A DNA stretch of 64,000 nt from Mycoplasma sp. ATU-Cv-703 (GCA_004011965.1 RYZV01000001.1:445726-509725); one strand, 5' to 3'; counted from the stretch's first letter, positions 1 through 11,945 are shown. A program made the numbers and translations. The notes: generated by a model from the sequence alone, not told the origin.

Positions 1-198
1 CCCCACGGAGGTATCGCGCTGGGAATTGACCGTCTGGCGATGATTTTAACTGGCAGCGATTCAATTAGAGACGTGATTGCCTTTCCAAAAAACGCGACTG
101 GGCACGCCGTGATGGAAAATGCTCCGAACGAAATTGCCGATCAACAACTAGAAGAGTACCATCTTAATTTAAAACCTGCTGTTGAGAAAAGGAGTTAA
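1..198 (+). CDS. aspS: Aspartyl-tRNA synthetase, C-terminal end (partial)
   Basis: This is the last 65 codons of a class II synthetase that begins upstream of the window. The frame opens at base 1 with [16 protein letters not shown], the class II motif 3 as it appears in AspRS (G-x-G-D-R). [15 protein letters not shown] follows, matching the AspRS C-terminal signature (AFPK...P). It stops with TAA at 196-198, and argS starts 4 nt later, so the two synthetases look co-transcribed. The family assignment is strong. Only the length and upstream part are unknown. Confidence 0.93.
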   Translation, partial: PHGGIALGIDRLAMILTGSDSIRDVIAFPKNATGHAVMENAPNEIADQQLEEYHLNLKPAVEKRS

Positions 199-202
199 GG
201 TT

Positions 203-1783
203 ATGAAGCAAAAAGTGATTCAGGCGCTTGAAACTGCCGCTGAGCAGTTAGGTTATTTTGAAAATGTTGAGCTAACTCCTAGTCGTGGCCGGAGCGATTT
301 TGCCACTAATTTAGCGATGAAAGTTGCTAAAAAAATTAACGCTAATCCGCTGGAAGTTGCTGAGCAAATAATTGCTAACTTGAGCGCGAGTTTTATCGCT
401 CGCGCCGAAGTAGCCACGCCCGGTTTTATTAACCTTTACCTTAACCCCAACAGCTTGGCTTTGCAAATTCAGCAAGTCTTAGAGCAAGGAGCAAACTACG
501 GCCGCGGGAAGCAGTCCCACTACATTAACGTGGAGTATGTTTCGGTTAACCCGACGGGATACCTTCACGTTGGTCACGCGCGTAACGCGGCGCTTGGCGC
601 AACGCTGAGCAACGTATTAAAATTTGCCGGCAACCGAGTAGACCAGGAATATTACGTTAACAACGTCGGAGTTCAAATGAAAGTTTTGGCCGAATCGCTC
701 TATGTGCGCTATTTACAAGCTTTGTCTAAACCTGCTGAATTACCCGAGGAGGCTTACCGGGGACCAGAAATTATTGATTTGGCTAGTCAAATAGTGAAAG
801 ATTCGGGTGCCAAGTACCTTGAATTACCGGCTCAGAAAGTTAAGCAAGAGTTTGCAAAAATTGCTGAAAATTTTATGATTGAAAAAATTAAACAGCACCT
901 AGCATTAATTGGCGTCAAAATGGATACCTATTATTACGAGCAAGATCTTTACGATCATAAGCTAGTCATTCCTGCCCTTGAAAGCATGCCCGACACTTAC
1001 CGCAAAGACGGGGCTTTATGGCTCAAAACTACCAAGTTTGGCGACGACAAGGACCGCGTTTTAATTAAAAGCGACGGCAGTTTTACTTACTTTGCTTCCG
1101 ACATTGCTTACCACAGCGTCAAATTAAAACGTGGTTATGATGAGTTAATTGACGTTTGAGGTGGCGATCACATCGGTTATGTTAAGCGGGTTAAAATCAG
1201 TTTAGCTCAACTTGGCTTGCCAGCTGACAAACTTGACATCATCATTATCCAAATGGTTCGTCTGATCCAAGATGGTAAAGAACTGAAAATGTCTAAGCGC
1301 AAGGGAGTGGCTTTTACGCTTGAAGAACTTGTCAAAACAATTGGTCAAGACGCTGCGCGGTTTTACTTAATTAGTCGCGCCAACACCACCCAAGTTGACA
1401 TTAACTTAGACCTAGTCACCAGCGCTAACTCTGACAACTTAGTTTACATGGTTCAATACAGTCATGCTCGAGCACGTCAACTGCTAGTTAAATCTAGTCA
1501 AAAACCACGGATTGGCGTTTATTTAGAGGGCAAAGAGAACCAGTTAGTTAACTTAATTAGCGAGTTCCCCGAATTAATTGAGACGATTGCTAAAACCCAT
1601 AAAGTTCACCTTTTGCCGCAGTACTTAGTTAGTTTGGCTCGGCTGTTTAACCAGTTTTACAGCGAAACGCGCATCATCAGTTCTGAGCGTGAAAGCGAAC
1701 TTTTAGCGCTAGTCAAAGCTGTCAAACAAGTTTTGGCAACCGGACTGACTTTGATTGGCGTGTCAGCTCCGGACCAGATGTAA
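203..1783 (+). CDS. argS: Arginyl-tRNA synthetase
   Basis: This class I synthetase charges tRNA-Arg. It has 526 residues, a little short of the usual 550-580. The N-terminal domain contains FATNLAMKVAK. The HIGH motif is in NPTGYLHVGHARNAALG (about residues 120-136) and the KMSKR loop is KMSKRKG near residue 362. An in-frame TGA at 1157-1159 encodes Trp in DVWGGDH, a conserved ArgRS segment. ATG at 203 is chosen because AAAAGGAG at 186-193 is a good ribosome-binding site. TTG at 182 lies inside aspS. The 3' end is 23 nt before the next gene. Confidence 0.96.
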
Positions 1784-1791
1784 AACTTTGG

Positions 1792-1797
1792 TAAAAT
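1792..1797 (+). promoter_or_regulatory. -10 box (TAAAAT) of the ABC exporter genes
   Basis: TAAAAT ends 9 nt before ATG 1807. This spacing would place transcription initiation at or next to the start codon, so ATG 1807 is preferred to GTG 1801. No convincing -35 box is seen. Confidence 0.45.
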
Positions 1798-1806
1798 TGG
1801 GTGAGC

Positions 1807-2586
1807 ATGAACAAAGTGGTCATTGAAGTTCAAAACATTACTAAAATTTACAAGCAAAAAATCGCTAATGACGACATTTCCTTTGTGGTCCGCAAGGGCG
1901 AAAGAGTCGGGGTAATTGGTCAAAACGGAGCTGGCAAAACCACTTTGGTTGAACAAATTGTCGGAATCACTAAACCTAGCAAAGGCAAAATTATTTACCA
2001 CTTTCCTTACAAACGTACTCCGCAGGAAAAAATGGGCATTCAATTCCAAGACTCATCTTACCCCGAAGGCCTAACTGTTAAAGATGTCATTAATTTTCAA
2101 CTTGATATTTACGGTTCAACCATTTCGCGTCGGGAACTACTGAACATGCTTCACATTTTTCAAGTTGACGAGTTTTACCACAAAAAAGCGAAGGGGCTTT
2201 CAGGCGGTCAATTGCAGAAAATTAACGTTTTGCTGGCGGTGATTCACAACCCGGAAGTGGTAGTTTTAGACGAAATTTCAACTGGTTTAGACATTTCTGC
2301 TCGCGAAGAGATACTTAACTACGTAGAAAAATACCTGGTTGAAAAGAAAATGACCACGTTTTTAATTTCACACAACATGTCAGAAATTGAACGTCTGTGC
2401 CGACGTGTTATTTTGCTTGATGACGGAAAAATCCATTATGATGGACCTTTGTCAGACATTCTTAAGCAGCACGGTTCGTTAGGTGCTTACGTAGTTAAGT
2501 TTTTACAATCAAGAAAAAAAGCCAAAGAATTACTTTTAAGAAAAAAGCTCGCCTCCCTAAGTGATTCGCCCAAGAAAGGTGCTTAG
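1807..2586 (+). CDS. ABC transporter ATP-binding protein (ABC-2 type)
   Basis: This is the cytoplasmic ATPase of an export-type ABC transporter, 259 residues. Walker A is GQNGAGKTT (about residues 37-45), the signature is LSGGQLQK (about 131-138), Walker B is VVVLDEIS and the switch His is in LISHN. The C-terminal 30 residues are Lys-rich and lie beyond the usual core. The permease starts 2 nt after the stop, so the two are coupled. The substrate cannot be deduced. Members of this family export drugs, lipids or peptides. Confidence 0.9.
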   Translation: MNKVVIEVQNITKIYKQKIANDDISFVVRKGERVGVIGQNGAGKTTLVEQIVGITKPSKGKIIYHFPYKRTPQEKMGIQFQDSSYPEGLTVKDVINFQLDIYGSTISRRELLNMLHIFQVDEFYHKKAKGLSGGQLQKINVLLAVIHNPEVVVLDEISTGLDISAREEILNYVEKYLVEKKMTTFLISHNMSEIERLCRRVILLDDGKIHYDGPLSDILKQHGSLGAYVVKFLQSRKKAKELLLRKKLASLSDSPKKGA

Positions 2587-2588
2587 TC

Positions 2589-3650
2589 GTGAAACCCGGC
2601 CCGATAGTTTTAGACGAAAAATTGACTAAAAACGACCATCCAAAGTTCCACTTTCTTAAACACGGACGCAGAGGCGGGAAAGTCGCGATTTTTCGTTTGC
2701 TTTTTAAGTACTACTACAAGTCTTTCTACGGACCCTTTTTAAACTTTATTTTTCCAATTTTGCTCTACACCATATTGTCGTCTTTCATGGAACCGCGTTT
2801 AGTCTTGCCGGGGATGATTTCCATGACGACTATGTCAATGGGAATCACCGGACTACCGCACTCAATTCTGGAACTGAAAACTTCGGTTATCTTAAAGAGA
2901 ATTGGCGCGGCTCCCGTCAAAAAAGGCGATTTTACGAGCGCCACGATTTTGTTTTTTCTTTGCCAGTTAGTCATTTCAATGTTTGTGCTGATGGCTTTTG
3001 CTTACCTAAGACATTTGGATTGGGATTTGTTTAACGGTCTAACCGATCCCTATTCTGCGCTTGGTTTTATTTACGGCAACCTGCTGAACATTTTTCTCTC
3101 AATTGTGCTCGGTTTTCTAATCGCTTCCTTTTCGCGCACAACTAACCAAGCTAATGCGATAGGAATGTTAATCTATTTTCCGGCTGCTTTTCTATCTGGT
3201 CAATTTATCGCGATGAACGTCTTAATTACTAAACCGATCATGAATTACATTTCGTACATTTTTCCTTTTCGTTACACCACGATGATCATTTCTGTCACTT
3301 TTAGTGGTCCGGAAATTTTTACCGGCAATCCCTTTATTTACGAAGATATCAAGATGGAAAAAGTCGGCTCACTTTTAAACATCATTCAGTGGCTTTTAGA
3401 CAACAAAAAGATCACTAGCACCGGATTAGCCGAACTAACTTTTGGCGATTTAGTCACGTTAGCAATTCAAAACGGTTTCCAACCGATTCCCAACGCCGAT
3501 GGTCAGTACGACTTTAAAATTTGAAATTTAGGTAAAGAGGTGATTTATCAAGCTTGGGAGACGATTATGGCTTACGCTTACATTTGGCCTTTGATTGTCG
3601 GCGCGCTTTACCTATCAATTCGTCGCTTCACTTGGAGTAACCGTGGTTAA
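2589..3650 (+). CDS. ABC-2 type transporter permease
   Basis: This 353-residue integral membrane protein is the partner of the ATPase before it. It has about six hydrophobic segments: FLNFIFPILLYTILSSF, LFFLCQLVISMFVLMAF, GNLLNIFLSIVLGFLIA, AIGMLIYFPAAFLSG, YISYIFPFRYTTMIIS and a last one near the C-terminus. This is the ABC-2 permease arrangement. An extracytoplasmic stretch of about 90 residues lies between the last two. GTG 2589 is the start. TGA at 3522-3524 is read as Trp, and the frame then runs through the final membrane segment to TAA at 3648. Confidence 0.85.
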
Positions 3651-3673
3651 AAAAGTCTTAAAAAGAGGTTAGT

Positions 3674-5143
3674 TTGCTTCACCACAACAAAAAAATCAGT
3701 TTTTTTTCGGCAGTTATTTTGATTATCGCCACCACCATAGGGGCGGGAATTTTTTTCAAAAACAAAGAACTCAACGCCATGGCTCACGGCAGTTTAGTTT
3801 TAGTACTCATCACTTGACTAGTGGCGGCGTTAGCGATTATCACGCTCGGCGGCGCGCTTTTAGAAGTGACCAGCGTTAAAAAAGCGACGGGTATTTTGGG
3901 TTGGACGCGCGTTTTCACCCACCCAATTTTTCACAAAGCTGCCGTTAATTACAACAAGTATTTTTTTATTCCGGTTTCGATTTTTGCCTTAGCCCTTTAC
4001 GCTGCCTCAAGTTTGAATTTCATCAATAGTCCGCTCGTTAAAAATAGTTACTTCATTTGAGCCGTCGCGTTCGGGTTCTTTTTGTGATTTATGGTCGCTA
4101 ACTTTTTTTCTCTGCGACTAGGCGAATACATGCAGTGGATCACGACCGCTGTCCAAATGGTTCCGTTAGTCTTAATACCCATTTTAGCGCTCACCCAAGT
4201 TGGTAGTTCTGGGTCTGGACTAGTGGTAGACAAAGACATTGATCCGCCAGTTGGTCTTGGCGGGACAAGTCGTTGAATTGTGCTCATTGCTGGCCTGCCG
4301 GCGATTTGCTTTGCTTACGATGGTTTTTACACGGTCGGAGCGCTCAAACAAAATCTCAAAAACCCTCGGAAAGTGGGCGGAGTTTTAATGTGGGGCCTAA
4401 TCGCTATTACGTTCATTTACATGTTTTTATCAGTCGCTTTTAACTTGGGTTCACGTGATGGCACCCACCAAGGCATTGACATGCCGCTCTGGTTAAGACA
4501 TACTTTTGACATTTGCATTGGTGTGGGAATTTTGGGAATTGTAAACGGCTACGTGGTGGCTAGCCCCTACCAGTATCGTCAACTTAGTCAAGATAGCGAT
4601 GGTTGGGACATTGTTAAGTTGTCCCGGGCAATGTTTGGTCGCTCTTACCAAAGTCTATCGGCTCGTCAGCAGTTTAAAGCGTCTTGATTTTACCTTTTAA
4701 TTACGACCAGTCTTTTCTTTCTCGTTTTTGGTCTAGTTGGCATACTCGGTTACCAAGACCAGAGTAACTGACCCGCGCTAATTTACGGCGCCAGCGGTAA
4801 ACTTTTTCAATTTGCCGATGTTTTGCTTAATTACTCCTCGCTTATAACGTTCATGATTTTGGCAACCATCGTCTTGGGTTGTCTAATCAACCGGAAAACA
4901 AAAACCGTTGAAGTGGAAAAACGTCGGTTTTTCGCTTTTTACGCTTTTTTTAGTTTGCTAGTTTTTTACGGCGGCGGTCTTTACATCGTGATCGCAGCGC
5001 TGGTAGATATGACCGGGTTTAACCAAGCTAGTACAATTTCGGGTCTGATTCAATTTTTAATTATTTTGTCGGTGTTAATCATGAGCACAATCCCGGCTGT
5101 AGTCAGTTTTTACCGCGGTAAAAATACTCGCGCACCGGGTTAA
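3674..5143 (+). CDS. APC-superfamily amino-acid permease
   Basis: This 489-residue transporter of the inner membrane is probably for amino acids. The first helix carries the APC signature TTIGAGIFF (about residues 21-29). About 12 hydrophobic segments follow, and helix 6 contains CFAYDGFYTVGALKQNLKNPRK, the typical region before a cytoplasmic loop. TTG 3674 is taken as the start because AAGAGG at 3663-3668 is well placed and ATG is absent upstream. Six in-frame TGA codons encode Trp. The specific amino acid cannot be told. Confidence 0.82.
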
Positions 5144-5172
5144 GTTATCAGTTCTTTAATCGCTTAATTTGC

Positions 5173-5178
5173 TAAACT
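5173..5178 (+). promoter_or_regulatory. -10 box (TAAACT) of udk
   Basis: TAAACT lies 7 nt before ATG 5186. There is no Shine-Dalgarno sequence, so a leaderless mRNA is likely. Confidence 0.4.
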
Positions 5179-5185
5179 TTAACTT

Positions 5186-5800
5186 ATGGAACCTAAAATT
5201 ATTTTCGTCGCGGGAGGTTCTGCGTCGGGTAAAACTACTCTTTCGCAACAAATCATCGACCATTTTAACAATCGCGCTATTTTGTTAGCCCAAGATTCGT
5301 TTTACCGCGGTTCCAACAACAGCAACGTTAACTTTGATTTACCCAGTTCGATGGATTTTAAGTTAATGAGAAAGACGCTGATCGCTTTAAAAAAAGGTCA
5401 AAAAGTGCAAATCCCTGTTTACGATTTTGTCTCCCACAAAGCAACGGGAAAAACTTGACTGGAGCCGAAGGAAATCGTTATTTTTGAAGGTTTGTTCACT
5501 TTTTACGATCCAGAGTTAACTAAGTTAGCCGATTTTAAAATTTTCGTTGATACGCCAGCCGATACGCGTTTAGCCCGTCGCATTATTCGTGACACCAAAG
5601 AAAGAGGTCGGAGTCTTGACAGTGTTATCCAGCGCTGAATTGCCCACGTTCAACCTTCGTACAAAAAGTTCATATCCCCAACTAAAAAAGATGCCGACGT
5701 GGTAATCCCCTGGGACAAAATTAAAGCCCGGTCCATCGAAGCACTTTTGATTACCATTAACCACATTGGCGACGATTACACTAAGTTATTTGCCAGCTAG
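5186..5800 (+). CDS. udk: Uridine kinase
   Basis: This enzyme phosphorylates uridine/cytidine to the monophosphate in pyrimidine salvage. It has 204 residues, the normal length. The P-loop is GGSASGKTT (about residues 10-18). LLAQDSFYRG and DLPSSMDFKLM are the substrate-binding regions, and EPKEIVIFEGLFTFYDPE matches the family's Walker B-like strand. TGA codons at 5456 and 5636 encode Trp. The stop TAG overlaps the AGGAG ribosome-binding site of rpoE. Confidence 0.93.
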
Positions 5801-5808
5801 GAGAGACA

Positions 5809-6099
5809 ATGCCAACTATTTACGAAGTCGTTAAAGATTTATTAACCGAGCACAAAACGCTTAGTTTTCAAGAAATTTGATCCAGTTTGAAAAAAACCAT
5901 GGCCGCAAAATGGTCTAAAAATCCCACCGACTTAAAAAGTGATGAGTTCGAGAAGAAAAAAATCGGCGAACTTTATTACATGCTAACTGTGGACGGCGAT
6001 TTTGTTCGTCAAAACGAAAACCACTGGGGATTGACTAAACGTTTAAGTTACGAAGAAATTAAAAAAACTCGCATTCGTGTTCCCGAAAATAACGAATAA
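5809..6099 (+). CDS. rpoE: RNA polymerase delta subunit, HARE-HTH domain only
   Basis: This 96-residue protein matches the N-terminal HARE-HTH domain of the Firmicutes/Mollicutes delta subunit: TIYEVVKDLLTEHKTLSFQEIW, then KKKIGELYYMLTVDGDFVRQNENHWGL. Delta normally continues into a long Asp/Glu-rich tail that displaces nucleic acid from RNA polymerase. Here the protein ends at RVPENNE with no acidic tail. The neighbour is fba, the order I recall from Mycoplasma genitalium. ATG 5809 follows AGGAG at 5799-5803. Confidence 0.85.
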
Positions 6100-6140
6100 C
6101 TAACTTAGGCAAGAGCTAAATGCCAATTTAGGAGGGTTGC

Positions 6141-6146
6141 TATAAT
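6141..6146 (+). promoter_or_regulatory. -10 box (TATAAT) of fba
   Basis: A perfect TATAAT sits 32 nt before ATG 6179. The resulting leader of about 25 nt contains AAAGGA at 6168-6173, so fba is of the Shine-Dalgarno class. Confidence 0.6.
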
Positions 6147-6178
6147 TAAGTAAACCCACTTGGTTTCAAAGGACTTCC

Positions 6179-7045
6179 ATGCCATTAGTTAGCGCCAAAC
6201 ACATTATTCAAAAAGCGGTTAAACACCACTACGCAGTTCCCCACATTAACATTAATAACTTAGAGTGAACTAAGGCCATTTTGGAAACGGCTCAAGAAAT
6301 GCGTTCGCCAATTATTCTTGGCACTTCCGAGGGCGCGATTAAATACATGGGCGGATACCAAACGGTTTTTAATTTGGTCAGCGGTTTAGTGGAAGATTTG
6401 AGTATTAGTGTGCCGGTCGTTTTGCACCTTGACCATGGTTCGTATGAAGCGGCAAAGGTTGCTATTAGCATGGGCTGAACATCAGTTATGTTTGACGGGT
6501 CAAACTTATCTTTTGAAGAAAATGTTCATTTATCAAAAGAGATAATTTCCTTGGCTCAACATAAAGACATTTCAGTGGAAGTTGAAGTTGGTTCAATCGG
6601 CGGAGAGGAAGACGGAGTAATTGGAACTGGCGAGTTAGCTGATCCAGAAGAGGTGGCCAAGATGGCCAGCATTGGCGCGGACATGATTGCAGCCGGAATC
6701 AACAATATCCACGGACGTTATCCAAGCGATTGAAAGGGTTTAGATTTTAAAACGCTGGAACTGCTTAAGTCTCAAGCGGCTGGTAAGGCATTAGTTTTGC
6801 ACGGCGGATCGGAAATACCTAATGACCAAATCAAAGCCGCAATTAAACTGGGCATTGCCAAAGTTAACGTCAACACCGAACTTCAAATCGCCAACGCGTT
6901 AGCGATTGAGCAGTTTGTGCAATCGGGTCAAATTAAAGTGGGGCGCAACTACGACCCTCGCAAGTTGCTCGCACCTGGCTACCAGGCAATTAAAAAAGTT
7001 GTGCGAGATAAAATTAATCTTTTTGGTTCCCAAAATAAAGCGTAA
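6179..7045 (+). CDS. fba: Fructose-bisphosphate aldolase, class II
   Basis: This zinc enzyme of glycolysis cleaves fructose-1,6-bisphosphate. It has 288 residues, the usual length. Motifs are HLDHG (metal His, about residue 83-87), EVEVGSIGGEEDG, IHGRYP (second metal His), LHGGSEIP (third metal His) and KVNVNTEL. The position before the second His reads GINNIHG where many relatives have GIGN/GTAHG, a mild oddity. Three in-frame TGA codons are Trp. The reading frame of the downstream nuclease overlaps the 3' end. Confidence 0.95.
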
Positions 7046-7562
7046 ATACTGCCCCTTAGTTTTAATCTTGGCGGCTGGAACGCTAATATTTGGCGGCAGC
7101 TTTTTCAAAGTGGCAAGTTTTGAAAAAGCAAGTTTCCAAATCCAAGTCGCTCAAGTGCTTGACGGAGACACTTTTTTAGACATCCAAGGACAAAGTTACC
7201 GAATTCACGCCGTCAACACGCCCGAGTTAAGCGCTAAAAATGCTCGTCAGCGTCAACTAGCCTACGCGGCTAAAGATTACTTAGAAAATTTAATTCATGG
7301 CCAAACGCTAACAATCAAGATTGAGACTAGTGACCAGTACCAGCGGGTAGTGGTTCGCGCTTTTTTCCAAAGTTTTGATTTAGCTTTTTTACTTTTGGAA
7401 GCTGGTTATGCCAAAGTTAGGTACATTAGTTTAAACTCTAAAAGTCGTTTTTACACAAATGACCACCGTTATTTTGCTCATCTTTTGGAGCGGCAACACC
7501 GAGCTTTTTTGGCAAAAAAAGGTGTTTGAAATACTCGTAAAATGTTAAAATGAGAGAACTAA
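7023..7562 (+). CDS. Thermonuclease-like (SNase-fold) nuclease with N-terminal membrane anchor
   Basis: A hydrophobic segment PLVLILAAGTLIFGG near the N-terminus is followed by an SNase domain: QVLDGDTFLDIQGQSYRIHAVNTPEL, then AYAAKDYLENLIHGQTLTIKI, RVVVRAFF and LLEAGYAKVRYI. Family members cut DNA/RNA. In mycoplasmas surface nucleases supply nucleotides, so an extracytoplasmic role is inferred. TTG 7023, inside the fba 3' end, is a guess because no ATG or clear ribosome-binding site precedes the hydrophobic segment. TGA codons near the end (7527, 7551) read as Trp. Confidence 0.75.
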
Positions 7563-7579
7563 ACTGAGGACGGTCTCTC

Positions 7580-7827
7580 GTGAAAAAAAATATCCACCCA
7601 ACCAATTATCGTGAAGTCGCTTTCCGCGACACTGCTTCTGGGCACGTTTTTATCATTAAATCGACTGTTAACACTAACGAAACGATTAACCACGAAGGTC
7701 GCGATTACCCGCTTTTAACTGTTGATACATCCAGTCAGTCGCACGCTTTTTACACCGGTAACCGCCAAAGCGCCCGTTCGACTGGTCGCGTTGAACGTTT
7801 TAACCGCATGTTTCACAAAAAAAGAGT

Positions 7828-7831
<4 letters not shown>
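7580..7831 (+). CDS. rpmE: 50S ribosomal protein L31 (zinc-free type)
   Basis: This 83-residue protein starts MKKNIHPTNYREVAFRDTASG, the L31 pattern, and ends SARSTGRVERFNRMFHKK, also typical. It contains no cysteine, so it is the zinc-independent form. GTG 7580 is preceded by GAGG at 7566-7569. Its stop TAG overlaps the gltX stop on the other strand by 4 bp. Confidence 0.93.
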
Positions 7832-9216
<1,385 letters not shown>

Positions 9217-9222
9217 AGGTTT

Positions 9223-9228
9223 ATTTTA
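9223..9228 (-). promoter_or_regulatory. -10 box (TAAAAT) of gltX
   Basis: The minus-strand TAAAAT is 6 nt upstream of the gltX ATG (9216). A leaderless start is predicted. Confidence 0.5.
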
Positions 9229-9276
9229 GCATTTATTAAAGTCCAGCTCTTAGCCGCCATGACTAGTTCTTTACAC

Positions 9277-9282
9277 TATAAT
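9277..9282 (+). promoter_or_regulatory. -10 box (TATAAT) of prfA, decides the start
   Basis: TATAAT overlaps the upstream in-frame ATG at 9281, so that ATG would not be transcribed. ATG 9293, 10 nt after the box, is the likely start. Confidence 0.55.
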
Positions 9283-9292
9283 GTCTCTACCC

Positions 9293-10375
9293 ATGCTTGA
9301 CAAAGTAGTTTATGATTCCTTAGTTAAAATTCGCCAAAATTATTTGCACTTAAACCAGCAGTTAAACGACCCAGAAATAGTTAGCGACGTTAAAAAATAC
9401 CGGCAAATTTCCCAAGAAATCGCCCAAATCACCGACGTTGTGCAAGTTTTTAACCAGTACTTAGCGGTTTTTGAAAATTACCAGCAAGCAAAAGAACTTT
9501 TAAATATCACCAAAGACGAGTCGATCGCGGCGCTTTCCAAGCAAGAAATAAACGAAGCTTTAAAAAAACTGACCGAGTTAAGTCAAGAGTTAAAAATTTT
9601 ACTTTTGCCAAGAGATGAAAACGATGCTCGCGATGTGATTGTCGAAATTCGCGGAGCCGCCGGCGGACAAGAAGCTAACATTTTTGCCGGAGATCTTTTT
9701 GAAATTTATAAAAAGTGGGCTGCTCTCCACGGCTTGCAAGTTAAACCGATCGTAATCCAAAAATCAGAAAGCGGCGGTTTTACTTTAGTGGTTTTCAGCG
9801 TCAAAGGGACCAATGTTTACGCCCAACTCAAATACGAAACAGGTGTGCACCGCGTTCAGCGCATTCCGCTGACCGAGACCCAGGGACGAGTGCACACTTC
9901 CACGGCGACAGTTACGGTCATGCCTGAAATTGATGATTCGATCGAAATTAAAATTAATCCCCAAGATTTAAAAATTGACACTTACCGCGCTTCGGGCGCC
10001 GGAGGTCAGCACGTTAATAAAACTGATTCTGCGGTTCGAATTACCCACTTACCGACTAACATAGTCGTCCAGTCCCAAGACGGAAGATCGCAAATCGCCA
10101 ACCGCGATTTAGCGCTTAGCATTTTGAAATCCAAACTTTACCAACTTGAACTAAGTAAAAAAGAAGAGCAAGAGGGCGCTTACCGTAAACTGGCTGGCAC
10201 GGGTGCACGTTCGGAAAAAATTCGCACTTACAACTATCCCCAAGACCGGGTGACCGATCACCGGATCAATTTTTCCACCTCTTTAAAAGGGATTTTAAGC
10301 GGTAAGATTGATCCGATCGTGGAAGCTTTAATCGCGGCTGATCAGTCGGAAAAAATGCGTCAAGCGGGGCTTTAA
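9293..10375 (+). CDS. prfA: Peptide chain release factor 1
   Basis: This 360-residue factor terminates translation at UAA/UAG. It has the PSTAIT-region domain and the catalytic [21 protein letters not shown] loop, whose GGQ Gln is the target of the adjacent PrmC methylase. In an organism with UGA as Trp it would be the only release factor needed, and no prfB is seen here. The start follows from the promoter position. The stop TAA overlaps the ATG of prmC. Confidence 0.95.
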   Translation: MLDKVVYDSLVKIRQNYLHLNQQLNDPEIVSDVKKYRQISQEIAQITDVVQVFNQYLAVFENYQQAKELLNITKDESIAALSKQEINEALKKLTELSQELKILLLPRDENDARDVIVEIRGAAGGQEANIFAGDLFEIYKKWAALHGLQVKPIVIQKSESGGFTLVVFSVKGTNVYAQLKYETGVHRVQRIPLTETQGRVHTSTATVTVMPEIDDSIEIKINPQDLKIDTYRASGAGGQHVNKTDSAVRITHLPTNIVVQSQDGRSQIANRDLALSILKSKLYQLELSKKEEQEGAYRKLAGTGARSEKIRTYNYPQDRVTDHRINFSTSLKGILSGKIDPIVEALIAADQSEKMRQAGL

Positions 10376-11079
10376 TGGATCAGAGTCGTTGGTTAGATTT
10401 TTTAGACTATAAACGCAGTTACTCTTTGCCAGAGCAAATTAGTCGCCGGGAAAAAAGGCTGCTAGCGCGCCAAGTTCCCTTTCAAAAAATTTTAGGTTAC
10501 GTTGATTTTTCAAACTTACCAATTCGGATTGACCAGTTTGTTTTTATTCCCCGTTTTGAAACGCTAGAAGTAATTGATTTAGTCGCCGGACTGCTGAGGT
10601 CTGGACAGTCGGTTTGTGACTTAGGGTGTGGCAGTGGTCTAATTGGTTTGACTTTGAAAAAAAGTTTCCCGGATTTAAAAATAACGTTAGTTGACAAAGA
10701 TCCAGTCGCGGTTAAACAAACTCGCATCAATGCTTTAAAAAACAAATTAGCGGTGCACGTAATTCGCTCAGATTGGTTTTCCAATTTAAAACCTCAACGT
10801 CAATTTGATTTAATTGTGGCTAATCCGCCTTACATCAAAGACTCTACGCATTTAGATAGCAGCGTAGTTAAACACGAACCAAGTCACGCCTTATTTGGCG
10901 GTCCAGACGGTAACGCGGCTTACCGAGCTATTTTAGAAAGTTTTGCTAGTTATTTAAAACCGGGCGGCTACTTAGTTTTTGAAATCGGCCCCGACAACGT
11001 CAGTTTTTTGCGCTCGCAAAATTTTAATTTAAAGCGCGATATTAACGGCAAGTGGCGAATTGCTTACCGACGTTTTTAG
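10375..11079 (+). CDS. prmC: Release factor glutamine methyltransferase
   Basis: This SAM-dependent methylase modifies the GGQ glutamine of RF1. It has 234 residues, about 40 shorter than usual and mostly missing from the N-terminal domain. Motif I is VCDLGCGSGLIGL and the catalytic motif is VANPPYI, with PHALFGG-like SHALFGG and KPGGYLVFEIG following. It overlaps prfA by one base (TAATG) and the mutM 3' end by 4 bp (TTAG, 11076-11079). Confidence 0.93.
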   Translation: MDQSRWLDFLDYKRSYSLPEQISRREKRLLARQVPFQKILGYVDFSNLPIRIDQFVFIPRFETLEVIDLVAGLLRSGQSVCDLGCGSGLIGLTLKKSFPDLKITLVDKDPVAVKQTRINALKNKLAVHVIRSDWFSNLKPQRQFDLIVANPPYIKDSTHLDSSVVKHEPSHALFGGPDGNAAYRAILESFASYLKPGGYLVFEIGPDNVSFLRSQNFNLKRDINGKWRIAYRRF

Positions 11080-11894
11080 TTTTGACACTTAGGACAGTAG
11101 TAAGTGCCGCGCTGCCCGACTTTGGTTTTAGCGATTTTACTTTGGCAGCGCTGACAAGGTAAATTAACTTTGCCATGGACTTTAAGAAAATTTTGAAACT
11201 GTCCGCCCTGGTCATTAAAGGCTAGGAAAGTTTTAATCGAACTGCCGCCCAATTTAATCGCCTGTTTTAAAATTCTTCGGGCGCTGAGCAGAATTTGCGA
11301 GGTCTTAGCTAGAGTTAAATTTTTACTAGGTAAAGACGGATTAATTTGCTGGTCTCACAAAACTTCGTTGACGTAAATATTGCCTAGTCCGACCATCACG
11401 CTTTGGTCAAGCAAAACAGTTTTGATGGCGATGGCAGTTTTTTGCAGTTTTTGGTAGAGCTCGGCTGGTTTAATTTCAAACGGATCAGGGCCGAGATTAC
11501 TAATTGGCGGTCGGCTTGCTCAGTCTTTTTGAGTGCGAATTTGGAAAGTTCCAAACTGACGCGAATCGTTATAAATTAGGTGACGGTTTTGATCCAAATG
11601 AAAAACCAGGTGGTCTTGCGGACCAAGATTGGGCGAACCTTGCGTTAGCCGGTAGCGGCCTTCGAGTCGGAGATGAGAAAGGATCACGCTTTGCTGATCA
11701 AGGTGAAAAACGATGAACTTGCCCCGGTTAGTGATTTGGTTAATGCGTTGACCTTGCACTTTGGCTTTGAATATCTCAGGAGTAACTTCTTTGACAAATT
11801 TATTTTTCCGAACCGTTAAATTTTCTATTTTGGCGCCGGAAAGATTTTTTTCTAAATAATTTACAACTGTGATTACTTCGGGAAGTTCGGGCAT
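11076..11894 (-). CDS. mutM: Formamidopyrimidine-DNA glycosylase
   Basis: This bifunctional base-excision enzyme removes oxidised purines. It has 272 residues. Mature Pro2 is present in MPELPEVITVVNYL, and Glu3 is the catalytic acid. VGLGNIYVNEVLW is the helix-two-turn-helix region and CQRCQSKIAKTKVGQRGTYYCPKCQ is the C-terminal zinc finger. ATG 11894 is set by PELPEV and by TAAAAT 7 nt upstream. Longer frames upstream would carry 14 extra residues. Confidence 0.95.
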
Positions 11895-11901
11895 ACTTAG
11901 C

Positions 11902-11907
11902 ATTTTA
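11902..11907 (-). promoter_or_regulatory. -10 box (TAAAAT) of mutM
   Basis: It lies 7 nt before the mutM ATG on the minus strand, the leaderless spacing. Confidence 0.5.
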
Positions 11908-11939
11908 AACGATTGGTTCCAAACGTCAAAGAGCAAGTT

Positions 11940-11945
11940 TATAAT
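11940..11945 (+). promoter_or_regulatory. -10 box (TATAAT) of tsaC
   Basis: TATAAT ends 9 nt before GTG 11955 and fixes that codon as the likely start of the YrdC-family gene. Divergent mutM has its own box 33 nt away. Confidence 0.5.

Noticed and set aside
1157..1159. In-frame TGA in argS and in most other genes, suggesting pseudogenes under the standard code
   Set aside because: The TGA codons fall on conserved Trp positions across dozens of intact families (for example EF-G, GluRS, PP2C). UGA is read as Trp.
9281..9283. ATG as start of prfA
   Set aside because: It lies inside the TATAAT box; ATG 9293 fits the RF1 N-terminus and the predicted transcript start.
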